The notes: generated by a model from the letters alone, not told the origin. DNA of 22,475 nucleotides from Phoronis australis (GCA_002633005.1 NMRA01000357.1:27592-50066), one strand, 5' to 3'; shown: positions 9,069 to 18,894, counted from the first letter of the stretch. A program made the numbers and translations.

Positions 9069-9121
9069 TTTATTATTTGGAATTATTTTATTCGAGAGAC
9101 ATACGTTTTAATCCTTTTATT
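9069..9121 (-). promoter_or_regulatory. Cluster of AATAAA poly(A) signals for the D-like fibulin form
   Basis: On the minus strand three AATAAA hexamers occur at 9116-9121, 9087-9092 and 9069-9074, about 420-470 nt after the stop codon at 9541-9543. Clustering and distance suit a 3' untranslated region of roughly half a kilobase. AT-rich sequence can produce these by chance, so the assignment is tentative. Confidence 0.4.
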
Positions 9122-9540
9122 ACTGCACTCCCTCTTGGTGTATCTACACCACCTCCAGTTTTTCAAAGAAAACTCAAAATATTAAAAAAACTGAATCATA
9201 TGCAATTAAGTATGGACAAAATTGTCAAGTCGCTGTAATAAATAGGCTTCTGTATGTTAGTAAACAGCACTAGGTCATCTTCAAAGTCTCTACGACCTCG
9301 GATTCTGTTGTTGCATGGTTCATATAGTCTATGTATGATATCTTTTATATCGAAATATAGTTTGGAAATTGCCCCAGTACTGGTTTCATGTAAATCTACT
9401 TCGGTAATATTCTTCTTTTACTACCGTTGTGCCGTTGGATATAATACTAGGAAAAGGAATAAGGAAATTGAATAATATATGTCCAACAACCAGCTCCGTG
9501 AAGCGTTCTGAGACCTATACATAACAGCCATTCCTATCCG

Positions 9541-9683
9541 CTAATACGGATATGGGCCCACGTAAATTGTTATGAATGCCACCTGTCGAGAGATAAGTCT
9601 GTTGATGGCGTTTAAATTTTCCAGAGTAATTCTCAGTTGGAATTCCCTTGGACCTTTGATGGGTCGAGCGACGCGCAAAACAG
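9541..9683 (-). CDS. Terminal exon of fibulin-type module (D-like form)
   Basis: A 143-nt terminal exon after the acceptor TTTGCATTTTCAG (minus strand). Two bases complete a split alanine codon with the G left by the exon at 11145, then 46 codons follow to a TAG. The peptide begins VLRVARPIKGPREFQLRITL and ends with QVAFITIYVGPYPY. This matches the last beta strands of the fibulin C-terminal module as I recall it from fibulin-1D: a short 'V-x-L-T-K-P-x-x-x-P-R' turn, an L-rich strand, then A-x-x-x-I-F-V near the C-terminus. Fibulins are secreted matrix glycoproteins, and this module mediates assembly contacts. The exon lies 1461 bp downstream of its partner exon. The phase match, homology and stop position agree, so I am confident. 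Confidence 0.85.
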
Positions 9684-9896
9684 CTGAAAATGCAAACGGA
9701 ACATTTTTAGTTGACATCACATCGGCCTAGGTTTTGATATTCTCAGACAAACATATCCAGATTTTAAATAAACTGTATTGGTTTACAAATAGGCATATCC
9801 CAAGCCTAACTCAGCTAACTCCTCTTATGGGGAATTGGTACCGACATTCGTCCCCATTGGTTTATCTTTTGGATTACCACAGATATTGTCATTTAA

Positions 9897-10425
9897 AGAG
9901 GCCTGGGACACAATAAACAGACTAAATTGCATTATTGAAAGTGGCTCTCTATCACTGAAACAGAATTCAATGTGCTCACTAGGTACTTTTAGGGTTTGTT
10001 AGAAAAGATTTTTAATCTGTTGATATCAAAGCAGTTTAGTTTAGTTTCAAATTTCAAAAAAAAAACGACCTGTCAACTGCTCGCCGCGTCTTCAAGTTTT
10101 CTCCCACAAGGCAAAGTACGTCGACTTATTTGGTATGTCAAGACATTGACGTAGCACAATTCCTTTATATGGAAAATGTGACCTTAGACCTCAAGCACGT
10201 CAAGCAACTAACTGTGAACGCATGCGCACATTTATCACAAATGGGAGGGTGATTAGAAACTCTCCTTCGCGCGTATTTCAAATATCGTGAATGTTGTGAT
10301 TTTTTTCTGGAAATTTCTTCACGGGGGAAGTGAATTACTCTGTACTCAGAGACGCTGCGAGATGGCACTTTCGTCAGGAATTGTTTAAAAGATATTTTTG
10401 ATGAGCTTTCGCGTTCTATGTCTCC
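9897..10425. mobile_element. MITE of about 529 bp with TTAA target duplication
   Basis: The element is flanked by TTAA on both sides (9893-9896 and 10426-10429). Its imperfect terminal inverted repeats are AGAGGCCTGGGACACAAT at the left and, on the minus strand, GGAGACATAGAACGCGAA at the right. Its right 240 bp are homologous in inverse orientation to the copy at 4871-5105. TTAA duplications are used by the piggyBac and Kolobok superfamilies. No transposase is encoded, so it is non-autonomous. It lies inside the intron between the two D-like fibulin exons. Confidence 0.7.
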
Positions 10426-10460
10426 TTAAGCATCTGGTGCACGTATTTAAGTATGCACTT

Positions 10461-10728
10461 GCAGTCACTGTGTGTTCACATTTATGTATTTACGGTCGCT
10501 GTGTACATATGTATCTGTTTACGGTCACTGTAATGTATCTATTTACGATCACTGTACTCATGCATGAATGTATTTACGGTCACTGTTTGTACACATGAAT
10601 GTATTTACGGTCACTATTTGCGGTCACACTATGTACACACGTATGCATTTACGGTCACAGTAAGTACACGTGTATGTATTTACTGTCACTGTATGCACAT
10701 TTATGTATTTACGGTCAATGTATGGAAG
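10461..10728. repeat. Minisatellite, about 31-bp unit, eight to nine copies
   Basis: The core TGTATTTACGGTCACTGT recurs with (A/G)CGGTC near 10492, 10521, 10545 (variant), 10576, 10607, 10620 (partial), 10651, 10682 (variant) and 10711. Most spacings are 31, with shorter ones of 24, 29 and 13 showing deletions. It lies beside the MITE in the intron between the two D-like fibulin exons. Confidence 0.88.
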
Positions 10729-11144
10729 TTGCTATAAACCTGTCGACCATCACGAAATCAACTTTTGATTTAGGGCATTTACCGTTATGAAATTGTTTTC
10801 AAATTGTTCCATAGTCAAATTGGTGGTGATAGGGGGCTTTGAAAGATCTCATAGATCTTTATTGTCAGAGACCAGTCTATATACATGTTGACTTGTCACG
10901 GCGTGTCAAATCAATGTCTGTGGTCTTTAGGAAAAATGAACTGTCAGTTCTTAAACGCAGAAATTCGTCATTTCACTTCTGAGTTTAGACCGATTTTACA
11001 GCGGCAAGTGGTTTGAATAAAAAGTTAATTTCTAGGACGGAACGTGAACTTAATTTTAGTAGACTGAACTATTTTGGTAAAAGAATTTGCCTAATGGGAT
11101 GACTGGCTGACCATGCGACCGAACAATCAGGTGACAAATTTTAC

Positions 11145-11398
11145 CTTGGTAAGGTCCCTGGCGAACGAGGTCGAAATATCCTTCTTCATTCCCTGATGTT
11201 ATAATAAACATAAAGTTCGAGTAGACAAGATATCCAAGAGCCCCCATGGTGAACAAAGGTCGGGGCCTTGTCACAAATATCTGTGTCGGAATGGCCACGT
11301 GGTGCCACGAGATTGTCTTGGTTTCGTTCATGATGCATGCCACATCAACGGGTGAACAGCGCTGTCGCCGACATACCACAGAGTCATCTCCACGGACA
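11145..11398 (-). CDS. Fibulin C-terminal module exon (D-like form)
   Basis: A 254-nt exon between a strong acceptor (minus strand CTTCCTCCTTCACTTTGTTCCAG) and a CAAG|GTAAAA donor. After one base completing a glycine codon it reads VRGDDSVVCRRQRC, then VDVACIMNETKTISWHHVAI and later FIITSGNEEGYFDLVRQGPY. The 'GNEEG(Y/F)F' block and the preceding strands match the C-terminal module of fibulin-1D. The first cysteine can act as the sixth cysteine of the last EGF domain (exon 19670-19808), and two more cysteines follow. The start phase fits the 19670 donor, and the end phase fits the exon at 9541. NETK is a potential N-glycosylation site. Using this exon means skipping an 8271-bp intron that contains the alternative terminal exon. 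Confidence 0.87.
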
Positions 11399-11494
11399 CT
11401 GGAACAAAGTGAAGGAGGAAGCAGCCCTGGAAACACTTTTGGGTTGCACGAAATAAATCTAGTGAAATACAGCTACACACTAGTAATTATTATA

Positions 11495-11795
11495 GGCGGA
11501 TTTAGGGGGGGACAGCCCCCCCCCCTCTTGGCTGCCGAAACAGCAACAGCGTGGAGCGTGTCTGAGGAAATATTGAGTTCAGTAACTAGGACCGGTAGGA
11601 GATGAGGGGGCTCAGACCCCATATGGCGGTGGAATCGTGTTCCCGTTTTTTATTTGTTTTTTGTCTACCGATACATTTTCTGAACGGAAGGTCCACATAC
11701 CCGACCCCCGCAGCTTCGCAACTTTCTCGCGCATTGCCCAATTCCCCGAAGCAATATGTTGGGGCCCCTCTTATGGTATCCTAGATCCGCCACTG
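11495..11795. mobile_element. MITE-like element of about 300 bp, termini GGCGGAT / ATCCGCCACTG
   Basis: The right end reads CCTAGATCCGCCACTG. The left end reads GGCGGATTTAGG, its inverse complement lacking the outer CAGT. ATTATA directly abuts both ends (11489-11494 and 11796-11801), consistent with a target duplication. Just inside the left end is a G7-ACAG-C10 fold (11505-11525). Termini of the CAGTGGCGGAT type are common in animal DNA transposons, but I cannot assign the superfamily. The element ends about 97 bp from the acceptor of the D-like fibulin exon. Confidence 0.65.
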
Positions 11796-11801
11796 ATTAT
11801 A

Positions 11802-13194
11802 AGTAACAACAGCGTCAGCGTCCTAAGCGTGCTGCGAACACTAAATGTGGTGTCACACCACATAAAAAATAACTCGTATTGGCTTAGCTTACGGGAAATT
11901 TTCAGTGGCGCTAAAAGTTAGTTCATCGCTTTGTGTTTTGTTCGTTGTCAGGTCCTTCCGTCCTTCCTCCCAATTGTGCATTACCAAAAAATGTTCTTTT
12001 GAATTTGAAACTTTGAATGAATTTTATTTAAAAAACTGAGCATACCACCTTGGCCTTTTGTAAGTATGATCGAGTGCCCGTCATAAGTACGAGCAATATA
12101 TGGTTTAAAGTTTTAACAACTGGGACCCACGAGAAGAGTCCAGATACCCATAAGAAGAGTCCCTGGACCCATGTGAAGAACTCCTGGACCCCAACAAAAA
12201 TATAATACTTACACACGGCACTAACACCGGTTGTAGTTGACGAAGCCACCAGACTACCAAGTGAATCACAGGCCTAAAAATCTACCGGCAAACTGTAATA
12301 AATCAACGAAGCCTTCCTGCCACTGAGGGGGTAAAAGTACGAAACTAATGTATTGTTGCTGGAGTAATCAATTCATAACTTTATTGATCGACTCAGTACT
12401 GGCTTGAAAAAGAAGCGCATCAGTGGCATGGAACGTTAAAAATAACTTTCAAGTTAAACAGCTCGTTACGAAACTACTTCTTGGGAATGCTAACGCGAGA
12501 GTTATTTACTTAAATTGGATATTGCAAAAGTTTCTAAAAAATTGTCACATTCGCTATTTTCGAAACACAGGGGAATTGTAGACTCTCATCCTAATACAGT
12601 TTTCAAATTCTCCGCCCCTAATTATGCCTATGAGCTCAAACAAGTCGGACTGGCTGCTTCTTGAAATAGCCATAGAACTCTTACTAGCCCTGGAATGCCA
12701 ACTCCCGCACGTGACCAATGTATAATTATATTAGAGCTTGTGAACCCGAGACTAGCCGCGAGAATTTGCACTGCGAATTTCCGGCTGCCTGCTCGACTGA
12801 ATTTTGATCGAAAGTTGTAGTTATCGATTAAAGCCCAACTTCATTACTTCATTTTCACTTTTGTCATTATTCTTCATCAAGCGGGATTCGATCTTGAGGT
12901 AAGGTCGGCAAACTTAGTCAACAAATCCGACGATTACAGTGATCATGCTTTAGAAGCGCCGACCTGCGGTCCTGGGTTGGGACCGGAAGTAGTTTGGTCT
13001 CTCATATCTCCAGTCGTAGAACCAATTTCGACAACCTATACCTTACTACATGCCAGGAGTTTTTCAACAAGACATTTTTGGGTGTTAAAATCATGTTACA
13101 GTATTTAACAAAAAGAAGTTGCGTTTGGCCTAAATCAAAAGTTTAGGGCCTCAACTGTACAGGTGTGTTTTCGCGCTCGTAAATGTTTATCTAA
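11802..13194. other. Intronic stretch with no recognised gene
   Basis: This is part of the long fibulin intron. No exon with paired splice sites and coding character is visible on either strand. It contains a short 21-bp tandem repeat at 12121-12190 and a sequence at 12427-12440 (GGCATGGAACGTTAAAA) resembling the terminus of the TTAA-type MITE without its other end. Confidence 0.55.
12121..12190. repeat. 21-bp tandem repeat, about 3.3 copies
   Basis: Units are of the form TGGGACCCACGAGAAGAGTCC, with diverged second and third copies. The 21-bp period keeps a frame open on the minus strand, which is a consequence of the period rather than evidence of coding. Confidence 0.75.
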
Positions 13195-13271
<77 letters not shown>

Positions 13272-13274
13272 CGC
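13195..13274 (+). repeat. (GT)n microsatellite, about 36 dinucleotides
   Basis: A nearly pure GT run from about 13195 to 13267, ending in GCGTGCGC. Alternating purine-pyrimidine DNA of this length can adopt the Z form. It directly borders the satellite with CTCF-like motifs. Confidence 0.97.
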
Positions 13275-13320
13275 ATTATTATTGTTTTCATTTGAATCTA
13301 TGATAATTCATTTATGCAAT

Positions 13321-15740
13321 GTTTAACTGTTGCCCAGATGGCGCTTTTCATTAATTCGATTTCTGAGAAGTAAGTTTACAATTATCTGCATTATATATGC
13401 TAAATTTGATAAAGATCCTGCTAAAAGTTAAGGAGATACAGCCATGGGCACAAAAACAAAACTGATACTTATTGGAGAAATCAAAGTCGCCGAAAAATAA
13501 TCGCCCTCTTGACAGTAGTCATATTCCAATTTTCACAATCATTCTCAGGGTGATTTGGTTGACAGAGGGGCGGACGCCGAAATCAGACTCGAAAACACCA
13601 GGCGGCGCAAAACACCTCGAATCCACCCGGAAACGGGAGGATAGCGTCATCTCAGTAATAGATGCCTATTTGCCAAATTTTATGAAAATCCGTTGTCAAA
13701 GGACCTTTGAAAATACAGAGATAAACGTAAAAAAACAATTGCCACTAGAAGACACACCGGTAATCGGATCCACCAGAAAGTTCCCTCATGCCGGCGTCCC
13801 CGGACATCCATGAAAGGAACATGTGCAAAATTTCACGAACATACATCAATGTTTTGGAGATGGGGCCGCGGATGCCGGATGGACGGAGATGACGGCATAA
13901 TGCGCCCACATATTTATATAACAAGAGCAACGCACAGCGTTGAAATTCGCCCACAAATGTACAGCAAACGGTGTGCTACTAGTGGCACTTACTTGTATCA
14001 TAAAAGTGGCCAATAGACGGCGCAAAATACGAATCTATCCGAAAACTGGTACATACTTCATCAAAGCTATTTACCAAATTTCATACAAATCCGTCGAGGA
14101 ACTTCTGAGAAACCAAGGAAAACGGAAAAAGTGAAATTGCTACTAGGAGGCGCCACAGTAGTTGAAATCGTCGGAAAATCATCGTCTCTTCCATAAAGAA
14201 CATAAATGCCAATTTTCACGATCATCCCTGGAGTGGTTTGGTTGATAGAGGGGCGGTTGCCAAGAACAGACTAGAATATAGTATAAAATGGCCACTGGAA
14301 GGCGCAAAATGTGTGGAATCTATCCGAAAACAGGAGCATGTCATCGTTTCGATGGAAAGCTATTTACCAAATTTCATAAAAACCCGTCAAGCAGCTTCAA
14401 AGGAACAGAAAAAATTGCCAACAGGGGAGCTCAGTGTTTGTCGAATCCGTCTGAAAGACGCCGTCGTTCGTTGTCAACCTCAAAAAATACACTTGCTAAA
14501 TTTAATAAATATGATGCAGAGGGTTTAGGAGCTACAGCCATGGGCGTAAAAACAAAACTGCCATTACTAGTAGGAGGCGCTACAGTTGCCGAGGTTGTCG
14601 AAAAATCATCGTCAGCCGTCCTCTTCACATTAGGAACAGACACGCCAATTTCCACAATAATCCTTAGAGTGGTTTGGTTGACAGAGGGGCAGAAAATGCA
14701 TTGAGGACCTCTGAATAAACAGATGTAAACGTAAAAAACTAAAATTTTCACTAGAGAACACACCGGTAGTCCGATCCGTCTGAAAGTCGTCGTCGTCTGT
14801 TTTCAACTTCACATAAATACACTTGCAAAATATAATAAAGATCCTGTAGAGCGTTTAGGAGATGCAGCCACGGGCGCAACTAAAACAAACAAAACTGTCA
14901 CTTGGAGGCGCTGCAGTAGTCGAAGTAGACGGAAAATTAGTCGTCAGCCGTCTTCTTTACAGTAAAAACATGTATGCCAATCTTCACAATCATTCCTAGA
15001 GCGGTTTGGTTGATAGAAAGGCGGACCGCCAAAAACAGACAAGAAAACAGTAAAAATGACCACTAGATGGCGCAAAACACGTTGAATCCATCCAAAAACA
15101 GGAACTTGTCATCGCTTCTTTAATAGAAAGCTACTTATTAAATTTCATAAAAATCCGTTACAGAACTTCAGAAAAACAGAGGAAAACGGAAAAATGCAAT
15201 TGCCACTAGGAGCTGCAGCGTTCGTCGGATCCGTCTGAAAGTCGTCGTCCGTTGTTAACTTCATACAAATAGACTTGCTAAATCTAATAAAGATCCTGCA
15301 CAGGCCGGTGAGAAGATACAGCTATGGGCGCAAAAAATGCCACTAGAAGGCTCCAGTCGAAGTGGTCGGAAAATCATCGTCAACCGTCCTCTTCCCACTG
15401 ACTACACAAATGCCAATATGGTTTGGTTGATAGAGGGGAGGACGCCAAAAAAACAACTCGAAAACAATGGCCATTAAGTGGCGCAAAGTACATCAAAACC
15501 ATCCGAAAACAGGAGGATAGCGTCATCTCATTAATAGAAGCCTAACCAGACTGCCAAATCCGTTGAGGGCCTCCAAAGATACAGAGGCAAACGTAAAAAA
15601 ACTAAAACTGGGCACACCAGTAGCCGGAGAAGTCCGAAATTCGTCGTCATCCGTCGTCAGCTTTATAGAAACACATGTGCCAAGTGTCATCAAGATCCTG
15701 TGAGGGGTTTAAGAGATACAGCTGAGGACGACCTCGTACA
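13321..15740. repeat. Degenerate satellite, composite unit of about 330-450 bp
   Basis: About five to six diverged units share ordered blocks. These are CCAATTTTCACAATCATTC, then GGTTTGGTTGATAGAGGGGC, a CCACTAG-GGCGC motif, CCGAAAACAGGA, CCAAATTTCATAAAAATCCG, a second CCACTAG-GGCGC motif, CGTCTGAAAGTCGTCGTC and AATAAAGATCCTGC followed by GATACAGCCATGGGCG. GGTTTGGTTGA-like blocks lie at about 13552, 14234, 14671, 15003 and 15420, so spacing is irregular (682, 437, 332, 417) and units have been lost or shortened. Frames crossing it on both strands are broken and differ between units, so I see no gene. It lies in the intron between the alternative fibulin ends. Confidence 0.85.
13596..15484. promoter_or_regulatory. 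Array of CTCF-like core motifs within the satellite
   Basis: Copies of a sequence close to the CTCF core (CCASYAGRKGGCRS) occur once or twice per satellite unit. The best are CACCAGGCGGCGC (13596-13608), GCTACTAGGAGGCGC (14139-14153), GCCACTGGAAGGCGC (14291-14305), TACTAGTAGGAGGCGC (14565-14580), GTCACTTGGAGGCGC (14897-14911) and ACCACTAGATGGCGC (15059-15073). Weaker ones are at 14009, 15202, 15339 and 15469. Most share the same orientation. Motif identity is by eye, and binding is not shown. Confidence 0.4.
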
Positions 15741-16275
15741 CCCAGCTAGAAATGACGGAAATATAAATATGTGGGCGCATAAAAATGAGCCTAATTTGCC
15801 AGAGTTCCCGTTAAACTAGAACCAGACATTTTAAGACATGGGAAATTTGTTCACATAATGATTCTATCAGTCGTTTTATGCAAGTATAAACAATTTAGGT
15901 GATATATTATGTGAAATCACACTTTTCCCTAGGTAAAAATAGCACTGTTACATATCCTTGGTCACAGTACAACTCAAAACAAAATTTTGCACTTGGAGTC
16001 AAGAATAATACTTCATTGCATAAAGTTCACTTTTGTTGAATGGCAATCACTTTAATGTCGCAAACATTTTTAAACCCTTCACACCATGGTCATACATGCT
16101 TGAATTCGATTACCAACAATTTTGGTATGATATTTTAAGTATTTCTTCTTCAATTTGTGTACTTTTAATAAAAAATAACACAAACAAAAATTAATAAAAA
16201 TAAAATTTGTGTGGCGTCATCAGTGGATCCGGTCTCCGCCTTTGTGTTGTTTTACACCAGCTGCGAGTCGTAGTG
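15741..16275. other. Intronic stretch with no recognised gene
   Basis: AT-rich sequence with no convincing exon. Around 16155-16215, ATTTGTGT and ACACAAA motifs form weak inverted repeats amid A-rich runs, possibly the edge of the element containing the THAP-like fragment. Confidence 0.5.
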
Positions 16276-16520
16276 ATGTCGAAAACTGAGTACGACTGTG
16301 TATTACGGAAGTTGGTTGTGGCAGGATGCAATTACAGCAATCGGAAGAAAATATTTCAGTTTTTGCGTTTGCAAAATACCCCAAGATCGCCCAGAAACGG
16401 CACAGGTTCGTATGTCGGACACGCGTATGGCATACAAGTTGGAGCGAGCGACCAGTTCAAGAGCCACGGCGTGCTCAGCTCATTTTGCTTTGATCTGTTA
16501 CAGAAACGGAGATTTGTTAA
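16276..16520 (+). pseudogene. Broken THAP-like zinc-finger fragment
   Basis: An ATG-initiated frame reads MSKTEYDCVLRKLVVAGCNY then SNRKKIFQF. After a +1 shift near 16358 the next frame reads CVCKIPQDRPETAQVRMSDT and later SSRATACSAHFALICY. The order 'G-C-N, basic stretch, F-x-F, then C-S-x-H-F' recalls the C2CH THAP DNA-binding domain, common in P-element-like and Harbinger-like transposases. The first zinc cysteine and the invariant tryptophan are not evident, and the frameshift breaks the domain. It is therefore a decayed copy at best. It lies in the sense opposite to the fibulin gene, in its long intron. Confidence 0.35.
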
Positions 16521-17089
16521 AGATTTCTCTAAGATACGCCAATACCCAAATGTAGATGCCACGCAAATAGTTTGAGGTCACAATCGCAGACGGCACAGAG
16601 ACTGGAGTTGGACGTTGAACCGAAATAATCGACGAATCACATCGGTCGGTAAAAGGCTTTCATAATTTTGGAACATACAAGAAAGAAACGAGCATCATTT
16701 CAATCAGAAATAAAATCCAGGTACAGTACCATCACTATAATGCACTCGGCATTCCAAGAAATGAAATCGGTGTCCGCTCGATATTTACGACTGGGCTTTG
16801 CCAGTCAGGTTAAAAACTTCGGTTAGATTTACAGATCGAGACACGTATTATTCGGCACCAAAGTGGTTAGAAAATTAAGTCGCAATTCAATAAAAGGGTT
16901 TAATTGTCACTCTAAAATCATGACTGTGCGCAGAGTGAGTAGGCTGCCGACTGGCTTCACTCACGCCAAAGGATCGTGTTCACGTCCTCAAACGCGAAGT
17001 CTGCCGATATGGCGAGGTCTAACTCAACACCTGTTACACCTATGGCCCGAGTGCAGTCTTCAGCTTCCATCTAAACTGTCTTCATAATG

Positions 17090-17149
17090 CTAGTCAAGCT
17101 CGGCGCTGTCTAATTCTTCGTAGCTTACAAAATCACTACCATCCGACAT
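17090..17149 (-). pseudogene. Short acidic N-terminus-like frame, interrupted
   Basis: On the minus strand an ATG opens MSDGSDFVSYEELDSAELD followed by TAG. After the stop the same frame continues with HYEDSLDGS before a second stop. The acidic, S/E/D-rich start resembles the N-termini of multicopy transposon-derived proteins in invertebrates. With in-frame stops it cannot encode a long protein. It may belong to the same decayed element as the THAP-like fragment, but that is only suggested by proximity. Confidence 0.25.
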
Positions 17150-17289
17150 TGCATATAGTTTACTGTCAGCCAATCGACGTCCTCCATTGACGGCATCACG
17201 TAGCGGGTAACCAGAAATTATCAATATTTTAAAATCAATGTGTGGTTAGTTAGATTTTGTATTAATTAATATTGTGCAAAGTTTAAGAC

Positions 17290-17466
17290 CTCAAAAAAGT
17301 GTAAAAATCCACAGTAAAAGCGCTTTAAGGCTGGTCTGCACGCCACCTGTTGGCCACATCATGTGAACTAATGAACATAAGTGTTAAAAGATTTCTGCCT
17401 CGACCGGGACTCGAACCCGGGACCTTCTGCTAACCGCAGACAATTTAGTCCACAGAGCCATCAGGA
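17290..17466 (-). mobile_element. tRNA-derived SINE
   Basis: On the minus strand, 17462-17395 looks like a tRNA. A box A-like TGATGGCTCTGTGGACTAA leads, followed by an anticodon-arm-like TCTGCGGTTAGCAGA, then the box B GGTTCGAGTCC within a perfect CCGGG/CCCGG T stem. The acceptor stem does not pair (5' side not GCCTCGA) and the position before the putative GTT anticodon is G instead of U. It is therefore not a functional tRNA. A non-tRNA body of about 100 bp follows. This is the layout of a tRNA-derived SINE with an internal Pol III promoter. The far end is uncertain. Confidence 0.65.
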
Positions 17467-17508
17467 AAATGTAATATGGTGCCCATAACAAATAGTATGT
17501 TGTTAAAA

Positions 17509-17557
17509 CGTTTATACTTACCAAGTTATGCGTACTCGTTTATACTGACCAAGTTAT
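17509..17557. repeat. 27-bp direct duplication
   Basis: CGTTTATACTTACCAAGTTATG at 17509 is repeated with one change at 17536 (CGTTTATACTGACC...), a spacing of 27 bp. It is a simple two-copy duplication next to the SINE. Confidence 0.7.
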
Positions 17558-18762
17558 GTTGAGCACTCGTGTCAAATTAATTACGAAGTATACTTGTCTG
17601 AAATGTCTCGGAATGATTGCAGAAAGTACAAGAAATGTCAAAAATAATGTTCTTGTCCATTCTCGTAGTGTCCGAATCCCGAATCATACAGATTTGCTTC
17701 AAATAAATCCGAACAAAAATGATGTAATTATAATTTTACTATTGAGAGACGATTCAAATCAAATGGTTATTTCATTGAATTTAACATATAACAAGTCACG
17801 GTGACGCCCTTTATCTGTAGAATAAACACGCCAACAGTTGTTTAAAAAATTTTCTGGGTAGGAGATGTTGCATGTAACACCATTCATGCTTACCACACAT
17901 CTGTCATAAACACTGGAAAATTTCATTTTCGGCGTAGCATTAAATTTTAACCCCGTAAAAATGACCGTTTTTGGCATCAGCCAATTAATTATGTGAAGCA
18001 GTCGAACAACAAGCCCCAGCGGAAATCCCATTTAAGGAAACGCGAGCAAACTCGCTGTCTGTTGGACGGCAGGTAATACTGGCGTCTAATTTCACTGTTA
18101 TTTTTCTTTAAATAAGAAGTTACGTCGGAAAAGCATGATACACCGTCTCCGCGCTACAATATTTAACTTGCGCTGACCAAATACAAACAGTAAGCTGGGT
18201 TCAAGGTTATTATGACCAGAAGTAATTTGGCAAACTCCTAATTTAATACTGTTAAAAGGTACGGCAACGTTCCAGAGAATTCGCGCAGTCACGTGTTTTT
18301 ATTTGTTGAGTCGGACAGATCATGCCCTCGGTGTTCATGACATTCTCCATAGAAACACACAAAGCGCAAAAGGTATCATCAGCATCCAATGCACAAAACA
18401 ACTACATTGTATCTAAAATTATGTATTTATACAGTTGACATCATTTTCTTAAACCTAATATGGTTAGAAAACCATGACTACCTCTCATTGATGCATAAAT
18501 CAAAGTAAGTTTCTTTCAAAATACGTTGGATGTTAACTGTGCCGTGTCCACCAAGAATTTAAAAGCACGTAAATGCAAGGACAGTTAGAGATGTTCAACT
18601 TAGAAGATTATATCAAAGATGTTAACGTCTAAAATGCTTTAGGATGTTTATAATTAAAATGAGACGCAAACAGTGTCTAGTAAAACACTAAAAGCTGATT
18701 ATGGTTTTTGGAATTGCCCTCACTGAAAGCTAAGCACAGACGGTTACAATGCGCATGCAGCA
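17558..18762. other. Intronic/3'-flanking stretch with no recognised gene
   Basis: No exon-like block with good splice sites and coding character is seen on either strand. The part nearest 18878 would be the 3' untranslated region of the C-like fibulin form. An ATTAAA-type signal on the minus strand lies near 18242, and no perfect AATAAA is seen close to the stop, so the cleavage site is undetermined. Confidence 0.5.
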
Positions 18763-18894
18763 GCTTTGTATGCACACACATACCGACAGCACAATTCATC
18801 TCTACTGTTACTTCATGCCTGTCCAGGCTTTGTATGCACACACATGCAAACAGCACATTTCATCTCTACTGTTAACTTCATGCGTGTCCCGGCA
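18763..18894. repeat. 64-bp tandem duplication overlapping the C-form stop codon
   Basis: GCTTTGTATGCACACACA occurs at 18763 and 18827, and CTTCATGCSTGTCC recurs about 65 bp apart at 18811 and 18876. The second copy runs into the last codons of the fibulin exon, so the sequence around the TGA (18878-18880) has a diverged duplicate about 65 bp further downstream in the transcript. Confidence 0.8.

Noticed and set aside
13472-14704. Frames of about 100-140 codons in both strands over the satellite
   Set aside because: The frames change between homologous units and are broken by indels. Composition follows the repeat.
17395-17462. Functional tRNA-Asn
   Set aside because: The acceptor stem does not pair and the base before the GTT anticodon is G rather than U, so it is a tRNA-derived SINE head.
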